The position numbers and the translations under genes are program-made. The notes beneath the pieces are model-generated. The model made no database searches. It had not been told where the DNA came from and saw only the letters and a list, made by a program, of their open reading frames with translations. This document shows positions 26,340 through 35,799 of a stretch of DNA of 64,000 nucleotides, piece by piece (the first letter of the stretch is position 1; each line of letters starts with the position of its first letter). Where the stretch lies: positions 124,001 to 188,000 of the forward strand of contig NZ_LR699119.1 in assembly GCF_902459485.1 (NCBI RefSeq), in the 5' to 3' direction. The stretch is from Aquicella siphonis. GTDB taxonomy: Bacteria; Pseudomonadota; Gammaproteobacteria; DSM-16500.

Positions 26340-27494
26340 ATGTTTTTGCGACAAACCAACACACAGGGTAAAAAACCAGTAAAGAAAGAAGTAAAACATC
26401 ATTCCACTGGTTCAGATATCGGCTTCAGTTTTCTCTTAAGCTCGGCTGCAATGGCGATTGCCAGGAGCCAAGGGGGCTGGTTGTTCAGCGTGGCCGTAAG
26501 CGCCATGGTGGGTATTGTGTCATTTGGTGCAAGTTATTTGTATTCGAGAAAATCATCGATTCAGTCTATCTCATCATTGAATGATGAAATCAGTAAAAAG
26601 GGTGAATCGGTTTCCGGCTCTCAAGACACATCTCCAAAGAGAAAAAATAAACTTTCTAGCATTAAGGAAGAATATATGTCTGGGATTAATCCAGACCAGA
26701 TAAGGGATGAAGATCAATTTTATCTGGGCTTCTGCATTAAAAGAGGATTTGCTGAATGGCTGGAAGGAAAATTCGTTGAAAAATCTCCTTTAAAGCATTC
26801 ATCAGTCGTCCTGGTTCCCATGCACATTATGTATGATCTTGAGCGGCTGTCTGTTCATGAGCATGATGCGTATCTGACCAAGGAACAGGGAATCATTATA
26901 TTTGGCAGACAAAGCACGGTTTTCCGCAGATCGAGCACGGTGGGATTTTGGGGCGCATCACATCAGGAAAGAGTCAGGACGCAAATCGATAACGAAGGGC
27001 ATTATTCATTCTTTCCGGGTGCTCCTTTCGAGCCCATGATGTCGGAAGTCTTGTTTTCAGGTAAGGAAATCAAAGCTGTCATAAAACAAGTGGACAAGAT
27101 AATTTGTAATGGCAAAGGACAGCTTTGTGATATGATCAATTCCAATTGTTATTCAGCATCCGTATGCATTCTGGCTGTGGCAATCGACCAGCTTCATGAC
27201 AGATATCATCACCACCTTGGGCAAATGAATGGACGTTATGACATTGATATACACCCTGGTGCAAGTAAACGGATGTATTCTCAAATAAGGGATTTGTGCT
27301 TGTTGATGCTGGACGTGATCAAGCATAATTTCGGACAAGGCGTGCTGAATAATAAGGCTGTTATTGCTCAAGTAAATAAAGCCTTGGAAATAGCATCGGA
27401 ATTTGATTGTGATCATTCCATTAAATTGATAAGACAGCATTTGGGACAGGATCAGGATCATGTTTGTCGTATCACCGGTCCAAGTTATTTCTAA
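26340..27494 (+). CDS. unknown 384-aa protein with two N-terminal hydrophobic segments
   Basis: Not recognised. Residues 27-66 hold two hydrophobic stretches (FSFLLSSAAMAIA and LFSVAVSAMVGIVSFGASYLY), perhaps a membrane hairpin. The rest is soluble and rich in His, Lys and Ser, with several Cys. The N-terminal KPVKK followed by IGFSF is shared with the gene at 27791, and the leader CGAGGGTAAGACA before the ATG is nearly the same. It is unlike any core gene around it; a secreted or membrane accessory protein is possible. Confidence 0.5.
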   Translation: MFLRQTNTQGKKPVKKEVKHHSTGSDIGFSFLLSSAAMAIARSQGGWLFSVAVSAMVGIVSFGASYLYSRKSSIQSISSLNDEISKKGESVSGSQDTSPKRKNKLSSIKEEYMSGINPDQIRDEDQFYLGFCIKRGFAEWLEGKFVEKSPLKHSSVVLVPMHIMYDLERLSVHEHDAYLTKEQGIIIFGRQSTVFRRSSTVGFWGASHQERVRTQIDNEGHYSFFPGAPFEPMMSEVLFSGKEIKAVIKQVDKIICNGKGQLCDMINSNCYSASVCILAVAIDQLHDRYHHHLGQMNGRYDIDIHPGASKRMYSQIRDLCLLMLDVIKHNFGQGVLNNKAVIAQVNKALEIASEFDCDHSIKLIRQHLGQDQDHVCRITGPSYF

Positions 27495-27790
27495 TCTGCT
27501 TTAATTCATGTTAAAGTCACGTGCCCCATGAGCGATCATGGGGCAAGGTGATTAACTAAACCATTTCATTTAATAAAATACCAGCTACATGCATGCCTGA
27601 CCGGGGTGCGATGAGAAATCCCAACTCCTCGCGAGCATAAAAAACGCAGGCATTTTATTGCGAAAAGAAATTAACATAATCCTCTGCAAGCTAATAAAAT
27701 ATTAAGACTTATGTATTAGAATAGCAATTCTCAAGTATCAATGTTTAATGATTAAAATGTGTAGTACCAATATAAAACGAGGGTGAGACA
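27495..27790. other. intergenic region with one hairpin
   Basis: A 10-bp inverted repeat (27522-27531 with 27536-27545, loop GCGA) follows the preceding stop and may be its terminator, though no T run follows. The remaining AT-rich DNA has no clear gene. Confidence 0.5.
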
Positions 27791-28276
27791 ATGCAGCGTA
27801 ATAACTTGAATGAAAACTCCAGTCAGACTGACAAGCCCGTTAAAAAGAGGCAAGCTGATATCAATCTGAAGACAAGAACTAATCTGGGTTTCACTTTCTT
27901 TGATTGCGGGATATCAGGTCAAGGCGAAGTTAATCAATATACAAAGGATGGCAAAAAAGCGGCTGACGTGAATTTTAAGCTGGACAAACCGGATCCGAAT
28001 AATAGTTCTTTGTGCTATATTTCCTTGTTCACGGGCTATGCTCACTTGCTTCAGACGGCGCCTAACAAGGCTCATATGAAGAGTACAATTGACGCAGGCG
28101 GTGTTAAAACAATCAACCTTGATCAGGAAGTTGATTTTTCCAAGAAGAAATCTGCCGATGGCACGAAAAATATCAATTCCAAGTTCAGCGTCTTCACCAC
28201 ACAATGCGAGCTTGACGTCAAGGTAAAGAAACCTCAAGAAGGTGCTGAAACAAGCAGGAAGAATAACCTGAGCTAA
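27791..28276 (+). CDS. unknown 161-aa protein
   Basis: Not recognised. The N-terminus is polar, with KPVKK at residues 17-21 and LGFTF near 34-38, matching the start of the 384-aa gene upstream; the leader CGAGGGTGAGACA is also shared. The rest is Lys-rich and likely beta-strand, with a polar Ser/Asn C-terminus. No signal peptide is seen. A good terminator follows. Function unknown. Confidence 0.5.
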   Translation: MQRNNLNENSSQTDKPVKKRQADINLKTRTNLGFTFFDCGISGQGEVNQYTKDGKKAADVNFKLDKPDPNNSSLCYISLFTGYAHLLQTAPNKAHMKSTIDAGGVKTINLDQEVDFSKKKSADGTKNINSKFSVFTTQCELDVKVKKPQEGAETSRKNNLS

Positions 28277-28302
28277 GGTTTTTGCATTGCTTCGAATAAT
28301 CT

Positions 28303-28326
28303 ATGCCCCGAAAGGGGCATTTTTTT
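28303..28326 (+). terminator. Rho-independent terminator
   Basis: A 7-bp stem ATGCCCC/GGGGCAT with GAAA loop followed by seven T, 27 bases after the stop of the 161-aa gene. Confidence 0.85.
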
Positions 28327-28512
28327 AACATCACCGTTAACATTTCATAACAGGTTTTCCTGTATTTATTAATGATCTCTTGGCCTATGTCAATCCTGCC
28401 GGGTTTCGCGGTTTGAATGATGAATTTGTGATAATGATATTGATATTGTTGTCAATATTACGTATTGTTTTAATTCGTTTCATCATTTCTTAATAGAATC
28501 GCTGGAGGGTTT

Positions 28513-28761
28513 ATGTCGAATCCGAGAATATCAAATCCAACAAGCCGAATTGAATTTACACCTGAATTTAAAGAAAGCTTGGAAAGCGTAAGAAGCGGCG
28601 TGTTAACGAAGGAAAGAATAATAAGGGAACCGGATTGTGAAAAAGCCCTTAGAGGCGCAATGGCATATAACTTCCTGTTTTTCGATAAATCAACGAACAC
28701 GCAGCCCATCGATTATAAAGAAATTGAGTCTTGCAAAGTTGAGAGATCCAGGAAGATATAA
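28513..28761 (+). CDS. unknown 82-aa protein
   Basis: A short, charged, unrecognised protein with a good GGAGGG ribosome site just before the ATG. It has no signal peptide or membrane segment. It stands between a terminator and a long hairpin, so it is probably a single-gene unit. Confidence 0.45.
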   Translation: MSNPRISNPTSRIEFTPEFKESLESVRSGVLTKERIIREPDCEKALRGAMAYNFLFFDKSTNTQPIDYKEIESCKVERSRKI

Positions 28762-28820
28762 AGTTTCAGTGTGGCTGTTATTCCATCATGCTGCGGCTTG
28801 ATCGCCGAATTTTATTATAA

Positions 28821-28855
28821 GCCGGTTCACAACTCTAATCCAGTTGTGAACCGGC
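28821..28855. terminator. long perfect hairpin
   Basis: A 14-bp perfect inverted repeat (28821-28834 with 28842-28855, loop CTAATCC) lies 60 bases after the 82-aa gene and 40 before the MFS pseudogene. It probably terminates the former. Confidence 0.7.
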
Positions 28856-28894
28856 ATGATCTTTTTCTGGTGTCAGTTCTTATTGCGGGTATTT

Positions 28895-30120
28895 ATGTCA
28901 ACCGATTACTCCATGCGCCGCCTGATGCCCTGGCTGGGCTGGCTGGTCGTTTGTATTGCCGGGCTTTATCAGTTCTTGCTGCAGACTTCCACCAGCGTCA
29001 TGATTTCAGGCCTTGAACAAACATTTTCGTTGAACTCCCTCGGAGTCAGTCTGCTGTCATCCAGTTTTTTTATACCTATCTTGTCTGCCAGATCCCCGCA
29101 GGCATTCTCATCGATTATTTCAAGCCCAGACGCATGATATTCATTTGCCAGCTTTTACTGGGGATATTTTGCTATGTATTCGCCAATTCCACCCACCTTT
29201 GGATGGCAGTGATCAGCCGTGTATTGATGGGGATAGTTTGTGCCCCGACTTTTATCGCGGCCTTTTATCTAATTGCCCACACCTTGCCGGAAAAATATTT
29301 CGCAGTGGTGGCCGGCTTTACTGAAATGCTGGCCATGCTGGGAGGCGTGGCGGGTGAGGCGCTGCTTGCCCGTAGCGTGGTTTTGTACGGCTGGCAGCAT
29401 ACTGTCATGATACTCGCCGGCGTAGCCTTGACCATGTCGTTTCTGGGATGGGTGTTGATAAGAGACGAAAGCAAAAACATGGCGCCGCCTGCGGATGACG
29501 CCGCGAGCAGGCGGCATGTCTTGCGTGATCTGACGGCCATGTTAATGCTTCCACAGGCCTGGGTGAACGGGTTGTTCTGCGGATTGTTGTTTGGTGTGAT
29601 CGCGGCGTTTGGCGCTTTCTGGTGTATTCCCTTTTTGATGCAAAAATACGGTGTTCCGCTGGGTCATGCGGCGGACGCAAGTTCCATGATTTTTATCGGC
29701 GCGGCGGTGGGCACGCCGCTCACAGGATGGCTGGCCGACCGGCTTGATGCGCGCAAGGTGTTAATGCATGTTTGTTCCGGCCTGGCGTGCCTGGTGTTTC
29801 TGGCTATTCTATATTTGCCGCTGTCATCATTTGCCTGGATATTTCCACTGATTTTCATGCTGGGATTTTTTTCGGCGGTTTATGTGATACCGTTTGCTGT
29901 TATTCGGGATATCACGCCTCATCATATGCGGGGAACAGCCATGGGATATATTAATATGATGTGTATCCTGATCGGATCTCCGCTGCTGCAGCCTCTCATG
30001 GGTTATATCCTGCACCGGCATGATCCGCTGACGATATACGCTTACCAGCATGCGTTTCTTGTCATACCGGTTTGTCTGTTGACGGCATTTATGCTGGCGT
30101 TTTACGTCCAGGAAAAGTGA
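28895..30120 (+). pseudogene. MFS transporter disrupted by a frameshift
   Basis: Two frames make one major-facilitator permease of about 408 aa with 12 expected helices. The first part (from the ATG at 28895) contains LVVCIAGLYQFLLQTSTSVM and runs to SSSFF; the second continues with YTYLVCQIPAGILIDYF and the DYFKPRR loop typical between helices 2 and 3. The break is at a run of seven T (29065-29071) where eight would restore the frame. The rest is intact, with no other stop, so the lesion is recent, a sequencing error, or phase-variable. Substrate unknown. Confidence 0.82.
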
Positions 30121-30148
30121 ACAGAGTGTCGGGCGGCGCGTTGCGGCA

Positions 30149-31015
30149 TCAATCTTCCTTTTTTTTCCTGGTGTGGCGGACTTCCAGCAGATAAATACGG
30201 CGGTTGTCGCTATGCAAGACTTTAAATCGATAATGCTGAAGCTTGATGGTTTCTCCGCGTTTGGGCAGATGGCCCAGTTGTTTGAGCACAATGCCGCCTA
30301 TGGTATCAAATTCATCATCGCTGAATGAGGCGTGAAAATATTCATTGAATTCATCGATAGGAGTCTGGGCCTTGACGATATAACTGTCGTCAGCGTGTTT
30401 TTTGATATAAACATCTTCTTCGTCAATGTCATATTCGTCTTCAATTTCGCCCACGATTTGTTCCAGTACATCTTCAATGGTGACAAGGCCGGCCACATGA
30501 CCATATTCGTCCAGCACAATCGCGATATGATTGCGATTGACGCGGAACTCGCGCAGCAGAATATCCAGTCGCTTGCTTTGCGGTGTGAACACCGGCGGAC
30601 GCAGGATATCCGAGATGTTGAATTGCACGCCTTCCTTCTTGTATACGTATTTCAAGATATCTTTCGCAAGCAGAATGCCTATGATATCGCCACCCGCGGG
30701 ATCAAACACGGGAAAGCGGGAATGTCCGGATTCAATGACGATGGGGAGCAATTCATCGAGTTTGCTGTCCTTTTCTATCATGACCATTTGCGCTTTTGGA
30801 ACCATGACTTCGCGTACCTGCATTTCAGAAACCTGCAGGATTCGTTCTATCATTCCCAGCATTTCTGAGCTTAATACATCGCGTTCTTCGGCGTCCCGCA
30901 GCACTTCCATCAGTTGTTCACGGTTTTGCGGCTCATGGGCCAGCAGGGCGGTCAGCCGTTCCAGCCAGGAACGCGATTTCGCCGGATATTTATCCTCATC
31001 AGGGTTTTCATTCAT
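30149..31015 (-). CDS. corC: CorC/HlyC family CBS-domain protein (magnesium/cobalt efflux)
   Basis: A 288-aa cytoplasmic protein with a pair of CBS domains (about residues 65-190, with VMVPKAQMV at the start and DEYGHVAGLVTIEDVLEQIVGEIEDEYD near the end) and a C-terminal CorC_HlyC domain. It is the last gene of the miaB-ybeZ-ybeY-corC row and overlaps ybeY by four bases (ATGA). Linked in Enterobacteria to Mg/Co efflux with CorA; exact role remains uncertain. Confidence 0.92.
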   Translation of the reverse strand: MNENPDEDKYPAKSRSWLERLTALLAHEPQNREQLMEVLRDAEERDVLSSEMLGMIERILQVSEMQVREVMVPKAQMVMIEKDSKLDELLPIVIESGHSRFPVFDPAGGDIIGILLAKDILKYVYKKEGVQFNISDILRPPVFTPQSKRLDILLREFRVNRNHIAIVLDEYGHVAGLVTIEDVLEQIVGEIEDEYDIDEEDVYIKKHADDSYIVKAQTPIDEFNEYFHASFSDDEFDTIGGIVLKQLGHLPKRGETIKLQHYRFKVLHSDNRRIYLLEVRHTRKKKED

Positions 31016-31485
31016 GATATTGGGTCTTCTCCCGTTTCGTAAGGGTTTGCAAACCCCAGGGCTCGCAGGGTATCTATCTCCAGCGATTCCATGGCTTGCG
31101 CTTCAATGTCTGTTTCGTGGTCATAACCCAGCAGATGAAACATCCCGTGAATGATCATGTGGGCCCAATGCGCGGTTTCCGTCTTGTGTTGTTCTGCCGC
31201 CTCGCGGTTGACTACTTCAGCGCAAATAACTATATCTCCAAGAATAGGGGTGTCTACGGCGATATCTTCGGGCAAGTGAAAGGGAAACGATAACACATTG
31301 GTCGGGCCATTCTTATGGCGATAGGTGGAATTGAGGCAAGTCATTTCAACGCTGTCCACGATGCGGATTGTTACTTCCGCGGATTCAATTTGTTTGCTTA
31401 ACGCCGCTCTGGCCCATTTGCGGATCAAGGATTTCTTTGGCGCAAGTGTTTTGTCGGCGGCAAGCTGAATGGTTATGGAATACAT
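31012..31485 (-). CDS. ybeY: endoribonuclease YbeY
   Basis: A 157-aa zinc-dependent RNase for 16S rRNA 3' maturation and ribosome quality control. The signature HGMFHLLGYDHETD near residue 114 supplies the three zinc-binding His residues. NGPTNVLSFPFHLPE precedes it as in the family. It lies between ybeZ and corC in the usual order. Confidence 0.95.
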   Translation of the reverse strand: MYSITIQLAADKTLAPKKSLIRKWARAALSKQIESAEVTIRIVDSVEMTCLNSTYRHKNGPTNVLSFPFHLPEDIAVDTPILGDIVICAEVVNREAAEQHKTETAHWAHMIIHGMFHLLGYDHETDIEAQAMESLEIDTLRALGFANPYETGEDPIS

Positions 31486-31599
31486 AGCGGCATAGTTTAA
31501 TATAAATTAGGTTTCATTCCCACTTGTGTGCGGGAATGAAACCGGGTTAATTATCAGGCGCATTCCTGATCACAGCCAGGGCGGGCCCCGATGTGTCAC

Positions 31600-32577
31600 T
31601 CAGCGCTTGTTCTCATTGTTTTTCTCATGTTTTTCATACGCTTCCACAATGGTCTGGACTAGCGGATGACGCACGACATCCGACACTTCGAAACGGGTGA
31701 AACTAATGCCGGGTATATTTTGCAAGACTTCACTGGCATGAATCAACCCGGAGTCGCGGCGGTTTGCGAGATCAATCTGAGTGATGTCGCCAGTCACAAC
31801 CGCCTTGGAGTTAAAGCCTATACGGGTGAGGAACATTTTCATTTGTTCTATCGTGGTGTTCTGGCCTTCATCAAGAATAATGAAGGAGTCATTCAGTGAA
31901 CGCCCGCGCATGTAGGCTAATGGCAACAGTTCAATCACATCGCGCTCTATCATCTGGTTGACCTTGTCAAAGCCCATCATTTCATATAGCGCGTCATAAA
32001 GAGGCCGCAGGTAGGGATGGACTTTTTGCGCGATATCACCTGGCAGAAAACCCAGTTTTTCACCGGCTTCAACAATGGGCCTGACCAGAATGATGCGGCT
32101 GACGCGCTCGGATTCCAGGGCCTGGACCGCGCAGGCGACCGCAAGATAGGTCTTGCCCGTTCCGGCGGGACCGATTCCAAAGTTGATGTCATTTTTCAGA
32201 ATGCTTTTCAGGTAGTGGATCTGATTGTCTCCCCGTGCCGTGATCACGCCCTTTCTGATACGAATTTCCATTTGCTCTTCCTGAGACACATTGGGAGCCT
32301 TTTTACCCACTGTCTGTAAATAAAGATGAACTTCTTTGGGTTCGAGTGTGCGCACGTTTTCGGTCTCCTGATAGAGGTTATTCAAGGCGTCACAAGCTTG
32401 TTTGACCGCGTAACGATCACCGCTTACAGAAAAAGTATGGCCGCGCTGTTTGATGAAAACGCCCAGCCGATTCTCAATAAGCTTTAAATGTTCGTTTAAT
32501 TTTCCACAGAGGTTGAACAAGCGGTGATTATCTTCAGGTGCCAGCTTCAAGATTTCGGAATAGAGGAGAGTATTCAA
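31600..32577 (-). CDS. ybeZ: PhoH-like ATPase YbeZ
   Basis: A 325-aa PhoH-family protein, RNA-associated ATPase working with YbeY. Walker A is GPAGTGKTYLA near 135, Walker B FIILDEGQNT near 232, and an N-terminal KH-like region precedes. It lies downstream of miaB, in the conserved gene order. Confidence 0.95.
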   Translation of the reverse strand: MNTLLYSEILKLAPEDNHRLFNLCGKLNEHLKLIENRLGVFIKQRGHTFSVSGDRYAVKQACDALNNLYQETENVRTLEPKEVHLYLQTVGKKAPNVSQEEQMEIRIRKGVITARGDNQIHYLKSILKNDINFGIGPAGTGKTYLAVACAVQALESERVSRIILVRPIVEAGEKLGFLPGDIAQKVHPYLRPLYDALYEMMGFDKVNQMIERDVIELLPLAYMRGRSLNDSFIILDEGQNTTIEQMKMFLTRIGFNSKAVVTGDITQIDLANRRDSGLIHASEVLQNIPGISFTRFEVSDVVRHPLVQTIVEAYEKHEKNNENKR

Positions 32578-32688
32578 CGTTAATTCATATCCTCATGGTT
32601 ATGCTGTTACTTTAATTATAGTCCATATTACCCGGTCTTTTACCAGAAAAATTTTATTTATATTCAAAACTTCCCGATAGGGGAAATC

Positions 32689-34026
32689 TTAAGAGGAGGA
32701 AACGGGTGGAACCAACTCCCCGCGCAGGGAATTTGGCAGGGCTTCGTTGATCCTGACGTCCACCATTTGTCCAATCAGGTCCGGGTGACCGAGAAAATTG
32801 ACAACCCGGTTATTTTCAGTCCGGCCGGACATTTGTTCCTGGTGTTTGGCCGCGCGGCCGGAAACCAGGATTTTCTGGGTAGTCCCGATCATGTTTTCGC
32901 TAATTCGCCGCGCATTCAGAACGATCCTGTCCTGAAGAATGGCCAGCCGCTGCTTTTTAGTCTCCATGGGGACATCATCCGGCAGTTGGGCGGCAGGAGT
33001 GCCGGGTCTTGGGCTGTAGATAAAGCTGAAAGAATTGTCAAAACCGACTTCGTGAATCAGATTCATGGTAGCTTCGAAATCTTCCTGGGTCTCACCGGGA
33101 AAACCAATAATGAAATCCGAAGAGATGCTGATATCCGGACGCACTTTCCGCAATTTGCGGATTTTGGCTTTGTATTCCAGAGCGGTGTAGCCGCGTTTCA
33201 TGGCGGCCAGGATGCGGTCAGATCCGCTTTGAACCGGCAAATGCAGATGGCTGGCAAGCTGGGGCACATCGGCATAAGCCTGTATCAGGCGATTTGAAAA
33301 TGCGACCGGATGGGAAGTGGTAAAGCGTATGCGCGAAAGCCCGTCTATTGAAGCGATATATTCAATCAGGGCGGCGAGATCCGCGGTTCCCCCTTCATGG
33401 GTTGGCCCGCGATAATCGTTCACATTTTGGCCTAACAAGGTGATTTCCCTGACGCCTTGCGACGTGAGGCTGACAACTTCCGCCAGCACATCATCCAGGG
33501 GGCGGCTGATTTCTTCCCCGCGAGTATAGGGGACCACACAGAAACTGCAATATTTGCTGCATCCTTCCATGATAGTGACATAAGCAGTGGGGCCTTCTGC
33601 GCGCGGTTCGGGCAGGCGGTCAAACTTTTCAATTTCGGGGAAGCTGATATCCACTACCGCCTTATTGCGGGATTTGCGTTCCGCGAGCATTTCACCCAGG
33701 CGGTGTATGGTTTGCGGGCCAAAAACCAGGTCCACAAACGGCGCCCGCTGCAGAATGGCCTGACCTTCCTGGCTGGCGACACACCCTCCAACTCCTATGA
33801 TTAGATTGGGTTTTTTATGCTTTAGCGCGCGCCAGCGGCCCAGTTCGGAAAAAACTTTTTCCTGGGCTTTTTCGCGAACTGAACAGGTATTGAGCAGTAA
33901 TACATCCGCTTCTTCGGGATTTTCGGTTTTTACCAGCTGATGAGATGCCATGAGTACTTCCGCCATTTTACCGGAATCGTATTCATTCATTTGACAGCCA
34001 TGAGTTTGGATGTAAAGCTTATGCAC
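32689..34026 (-). CDS. miaB: tRNA-2-methylthio-N6-dimethylallyladenosine synthase
   Basis: A 445-aa radical-SAM methylthiotransferase acting on A37 of tRNAs that read UNN codons. The N-terminal UPF0004 domain has Cys in [21 protein letters not shown] and GVGGCVASQ; the radical-SAM motif is [15 protein letters not shown] near 157; a TRAM domain closes the protein. It opens the operon. Confidence 0.96.
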   Translation of the reverse strand: MHKLYIQTHGCQMNEYDSGKMAEVLMASHQLVKTENPEEADVLLLNTCSVREKAQEKVFSELGRWRALKHKKPNLIIGVGGCVASQEGQAILQRAPFVDLVFGPQTIHRLGEMLAERKSRNKAVVDISFPEIEKFDRLPEPRAEGPTAYVTIMEGCSKYCSFCVVPYTRGEEISRPLDDVLAEVVSLTSQGVREITLLGQNVNDYRGPTHEGGTADLAALIEYIASIDGLSRIRFTTSHPVAFSNRLIQAYADVPQLASHLHLPVQSGSDRILAAMKRGYTALEYKAKIRKLRKVRPDISISSDFIIGFPGETQEDFEATMNLIHEVGFDNSFSFIYSPRPGTPAAQLPDDVPMETKKQRLAILQDRIVLNARRISENMIGTTQKILVSGRAAKHQEQMSGRTENNRVVNFLGHPDLIGQMVDVRINEALPNSLRGELVPPVSSS

Positions 34027-34203
34027 GGTTAGATTACCTGTCTATTTCTCGAGCGCGTATAATAATTAAAAACGGCCCATAAGGGCAAAATGAGCATCTA
34101 CGGGAAAGATATACGGACAAAGATATACGGACTTTGATTCCCGAGATCATCTATTTCAGACGGCGTATCATAATGCAAAAATCAAGCGAAAGGCTAGTTA
34201 GTC

Positions 34204-34584
34204 ATGAATGAATCATTGAAAGCAAAAGTCGAGAAACTGCACCTGGCAGACATCCGGCGGCATATTTTTTTATGTTGTGACCAGGCGGTACCCAAATGCT
34301 GTGACCATGAAACCGGCCACCAATCCTGGGAGTACCTGAAAAACCGCCTCAAGGAACTGCATTTGACAGATCAGGGCGGTGTTTACCGATCCAAGGTGAA
34401 CTGTCTGCGAGTATGCCTGCAGGGCCCCATCGCGGTCGTTTATCCGGATGGTGTATGGTATCACTCTTGTACACCTGATGTCCTAGAGCGCATTATTCAG
34501 GAGCATTTGATAGGCGGACGGCCGGTGGAAGAATTTGTTCTGGCTAATCATATGGCGGCAGCGGCGACAGATGACGGAAAGTAA
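34204..34584 (+). CDS. 2Fe-2S thioredoxin-like ferredoxin
   Basis: A 126-aa protein of the thioredoxin-like 2Fe-2S ferredoxin family. Cys residues in [12 protein letters not shown] near 25-34 and CLRVCLQGP near 76-84 are placed to bind the cluster, and [25 protein letters not shown] is the typical tail. It overlaps rsmE by 14 bases and is probably cotranscribed. Its redox partner is not known. Confidence 0.88.
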   Translation: MNESLKAKVEKLHLADIRRHIFLCCDQAVPKCCDHETGHQSWEYLKNRLKELHLTDQGGVYRSKVNCLRVCLQGPIAVVYPDGVWYHSCTPDVLERIIQEHLIGGRPVEEFVLANHMAAAATDDGK

Positions 34585-35341
34585 AGAACGCAGTGGAAGA
34601 GAGCATGTAACACTGTCCCGTATTTATCAGCCGGCAGCCCTTGAAATCGGCGCAAGTCTGTACCTGGATGAGAGGGCGAGCCACCACCTTGCGCGTGTGC
34701 TTAGAGCGAAAACAGGCGAGAAAATCGTGTTATTCAACGGCAGCGGCGGGGAATTTACCGCTGTCATCACTGGTATCAGCAAAAAAAATGTGTCAGTTGA
34801 AGTCATTGGCTATACAGAAAAAGATATAGAGTCCCCCTTGCGTCTCCATCTGGCTCAGGGGATCGCGCGGGGAGAAAAAATGGATTTTATTGTGCAAAAA
34901 GCTGTTGAGCTGGGAGCGGTGCAAATCATACCCCTGGTCACAGAACGCTGTAACGTCAGATTGGGGAATGACCGGGAAGCCAGGCGCTGGCAACACTGGC
35001 AGTCAGTTGCTGTGAGCGCATGCGAGCAATCCGGACGCAACCGCCTGCCGTTGGTGGCGCAGCCTGTCATATTCAAGTCGTGGCTGGCCAATTTGAAAAC
35101 GGATTTTGGCTATGTCTTGTCACCGCATGTCCGGGGCGGATTGCCGGCGCGCAGTGTTCCGCCTGAGACCGTGATCACTCTATTAATAGGCCCGGAAGGA
35201 GGGTTGAGTGATCAGGAAGTGGACATGGCTGTGCAGCATGGATTAAAGCCCTTGAGTCTTGGCCCAAGAATTCTCCGTACCGAAACCGCCGCTATCTCAG
35301 CTCTGACAGCATTACAGCTTGTGTACGGCGACATGAGTTAA
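34571..35341 (+). CDS. rsmE: 16S rRNA m3U1498 methyltransferase
   Basis: A 256-aa SPOUT-class enzyme that methylates U1498 at N3. The C-terminal knot motifs [17 protein letters not shown] and [17 protein letters not shown] are diagnostic. The N-terminal PUA-like part starts at LSRIYQPA. The ATG at 34571, overlapping the ferredoxin gene, is chosen; a frame start at 34535 would extend by twelve residues. Confidence 0.94.
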   Translation: MTESKERSGREHVTLSRIYQPAALEIGASLYLDERASHHLARVLRAKTGEKIVLFNGSGGEFTAVITGISKKNVSVEVIGYTEKDIESPLRLHLAQGIARGEKMDFIVQKAVELGAVQIIPLVTERCNVRLGNDREARRWQHWQSVAVSACEQSGRNRLPLVAQPVIFKSWLANLKTDFGYVLSPHVRGGLPARSVPPETVITLLIGPEGGLSDQEVDMAVQHGLKPLSLGPRILRTETAAISALTALQLVYGDMS

Positions 35342-35390
35342 CCGACGCTTGTAACCTGTCATTTTCCCCGCATCATCACGTAAAGAATTA

Positions 35391-35418
35391 TTGACACATC
35401 ACCAAATTCGAGTAAAAT
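35391..35418 (+). promoter_or_regulatory. sigma-70 promoter of the DksA-type gene
   Basis: TTGACA at 35391-35396 and TAAAAT at 35413-35418 with 16 bases between, about 30 bases before the start codon of the downstream gene. Confidence 0.7.
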
Positions 35419-35450
35419 GGCCGCCTTTTTTACAATCCTGAGGTAGTGAT

Positions 35451-35672
35451 ATGGCTGATGAAATTGATATCGCAAATGATTTGATCGACAGCGAAGTGTC
35501 TCGTGCGTTGAGCAAAATCCGCCAAAATGCTTCTCTGGACACAGTAGGTTCTGAATTCTGTGTTGAGTGCGGCGAAGACATGCCAAAAGAAAGGCAGAAA
35601 TTGGGTTTCAAGTTATGTGTTCCCTGCGCATCGGAATCTGAACGCAGAAAAGCCATGTTCGCGGATTATTGA
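35451..35672 (+). CDS. DksA/TraR-type zinc finger protein (YbiI-like)
   Basis: A 73-aa protein with a C4 zinc finger: CVECGEDMP and KLCVPCASESERR. It resembles the short DksA relatives, such as YbiI, which lack the long coiled coil of DksA. A role on RNA polymerase is possible. A GAGGTAGTGAT ribosome site precedes the ATG; a strong promoter is upstream and a terminator downstream, so it is a single-gene unit. Confidence 0.88.
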   Translation: MADEIDIANDLIDSEVSRALSKIRQNASLDTVGSEFCVECGEDMPKERQKLGFKLCVPCASESERRKAMFADY

Positions 35673-35681
35673 TATCGCGGA

Positions 35682-35708
35682 CGCCCTTCTCCCGCCCGGA
35701 GAAGGGCG
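35682..35708 (+). terminator. terminator hairpin after the DksA-type gene
   Basis: An 11-bp stem CGCCCTTCTCC/GGAGAAGGGCG with a 5-nt loop, ten bases after the stop, followed by a short GTTCTTTT. Confidence 0.75.
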
Positions 35709-35799
35709 CGGCGCCGTTCTTTTCGTCGCAAGAGCAACGAATCTCTATATCAATTAATGTATAATAAGGATAGATACGCAAAAAAAGGCCTGTTTATCA

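Noticed and set aside
27698-27706. AATATTAAG, a half-site of the PmrA regulator box used by Legionella and Coxiella effector genes
   Set aside because: The second tandem half at the right spacing is missing, so it is not support for PmrA control.
32767-33297. A 176-aa plus-strand frame
   Set aside because: Antisense to miaB, with no independent support.
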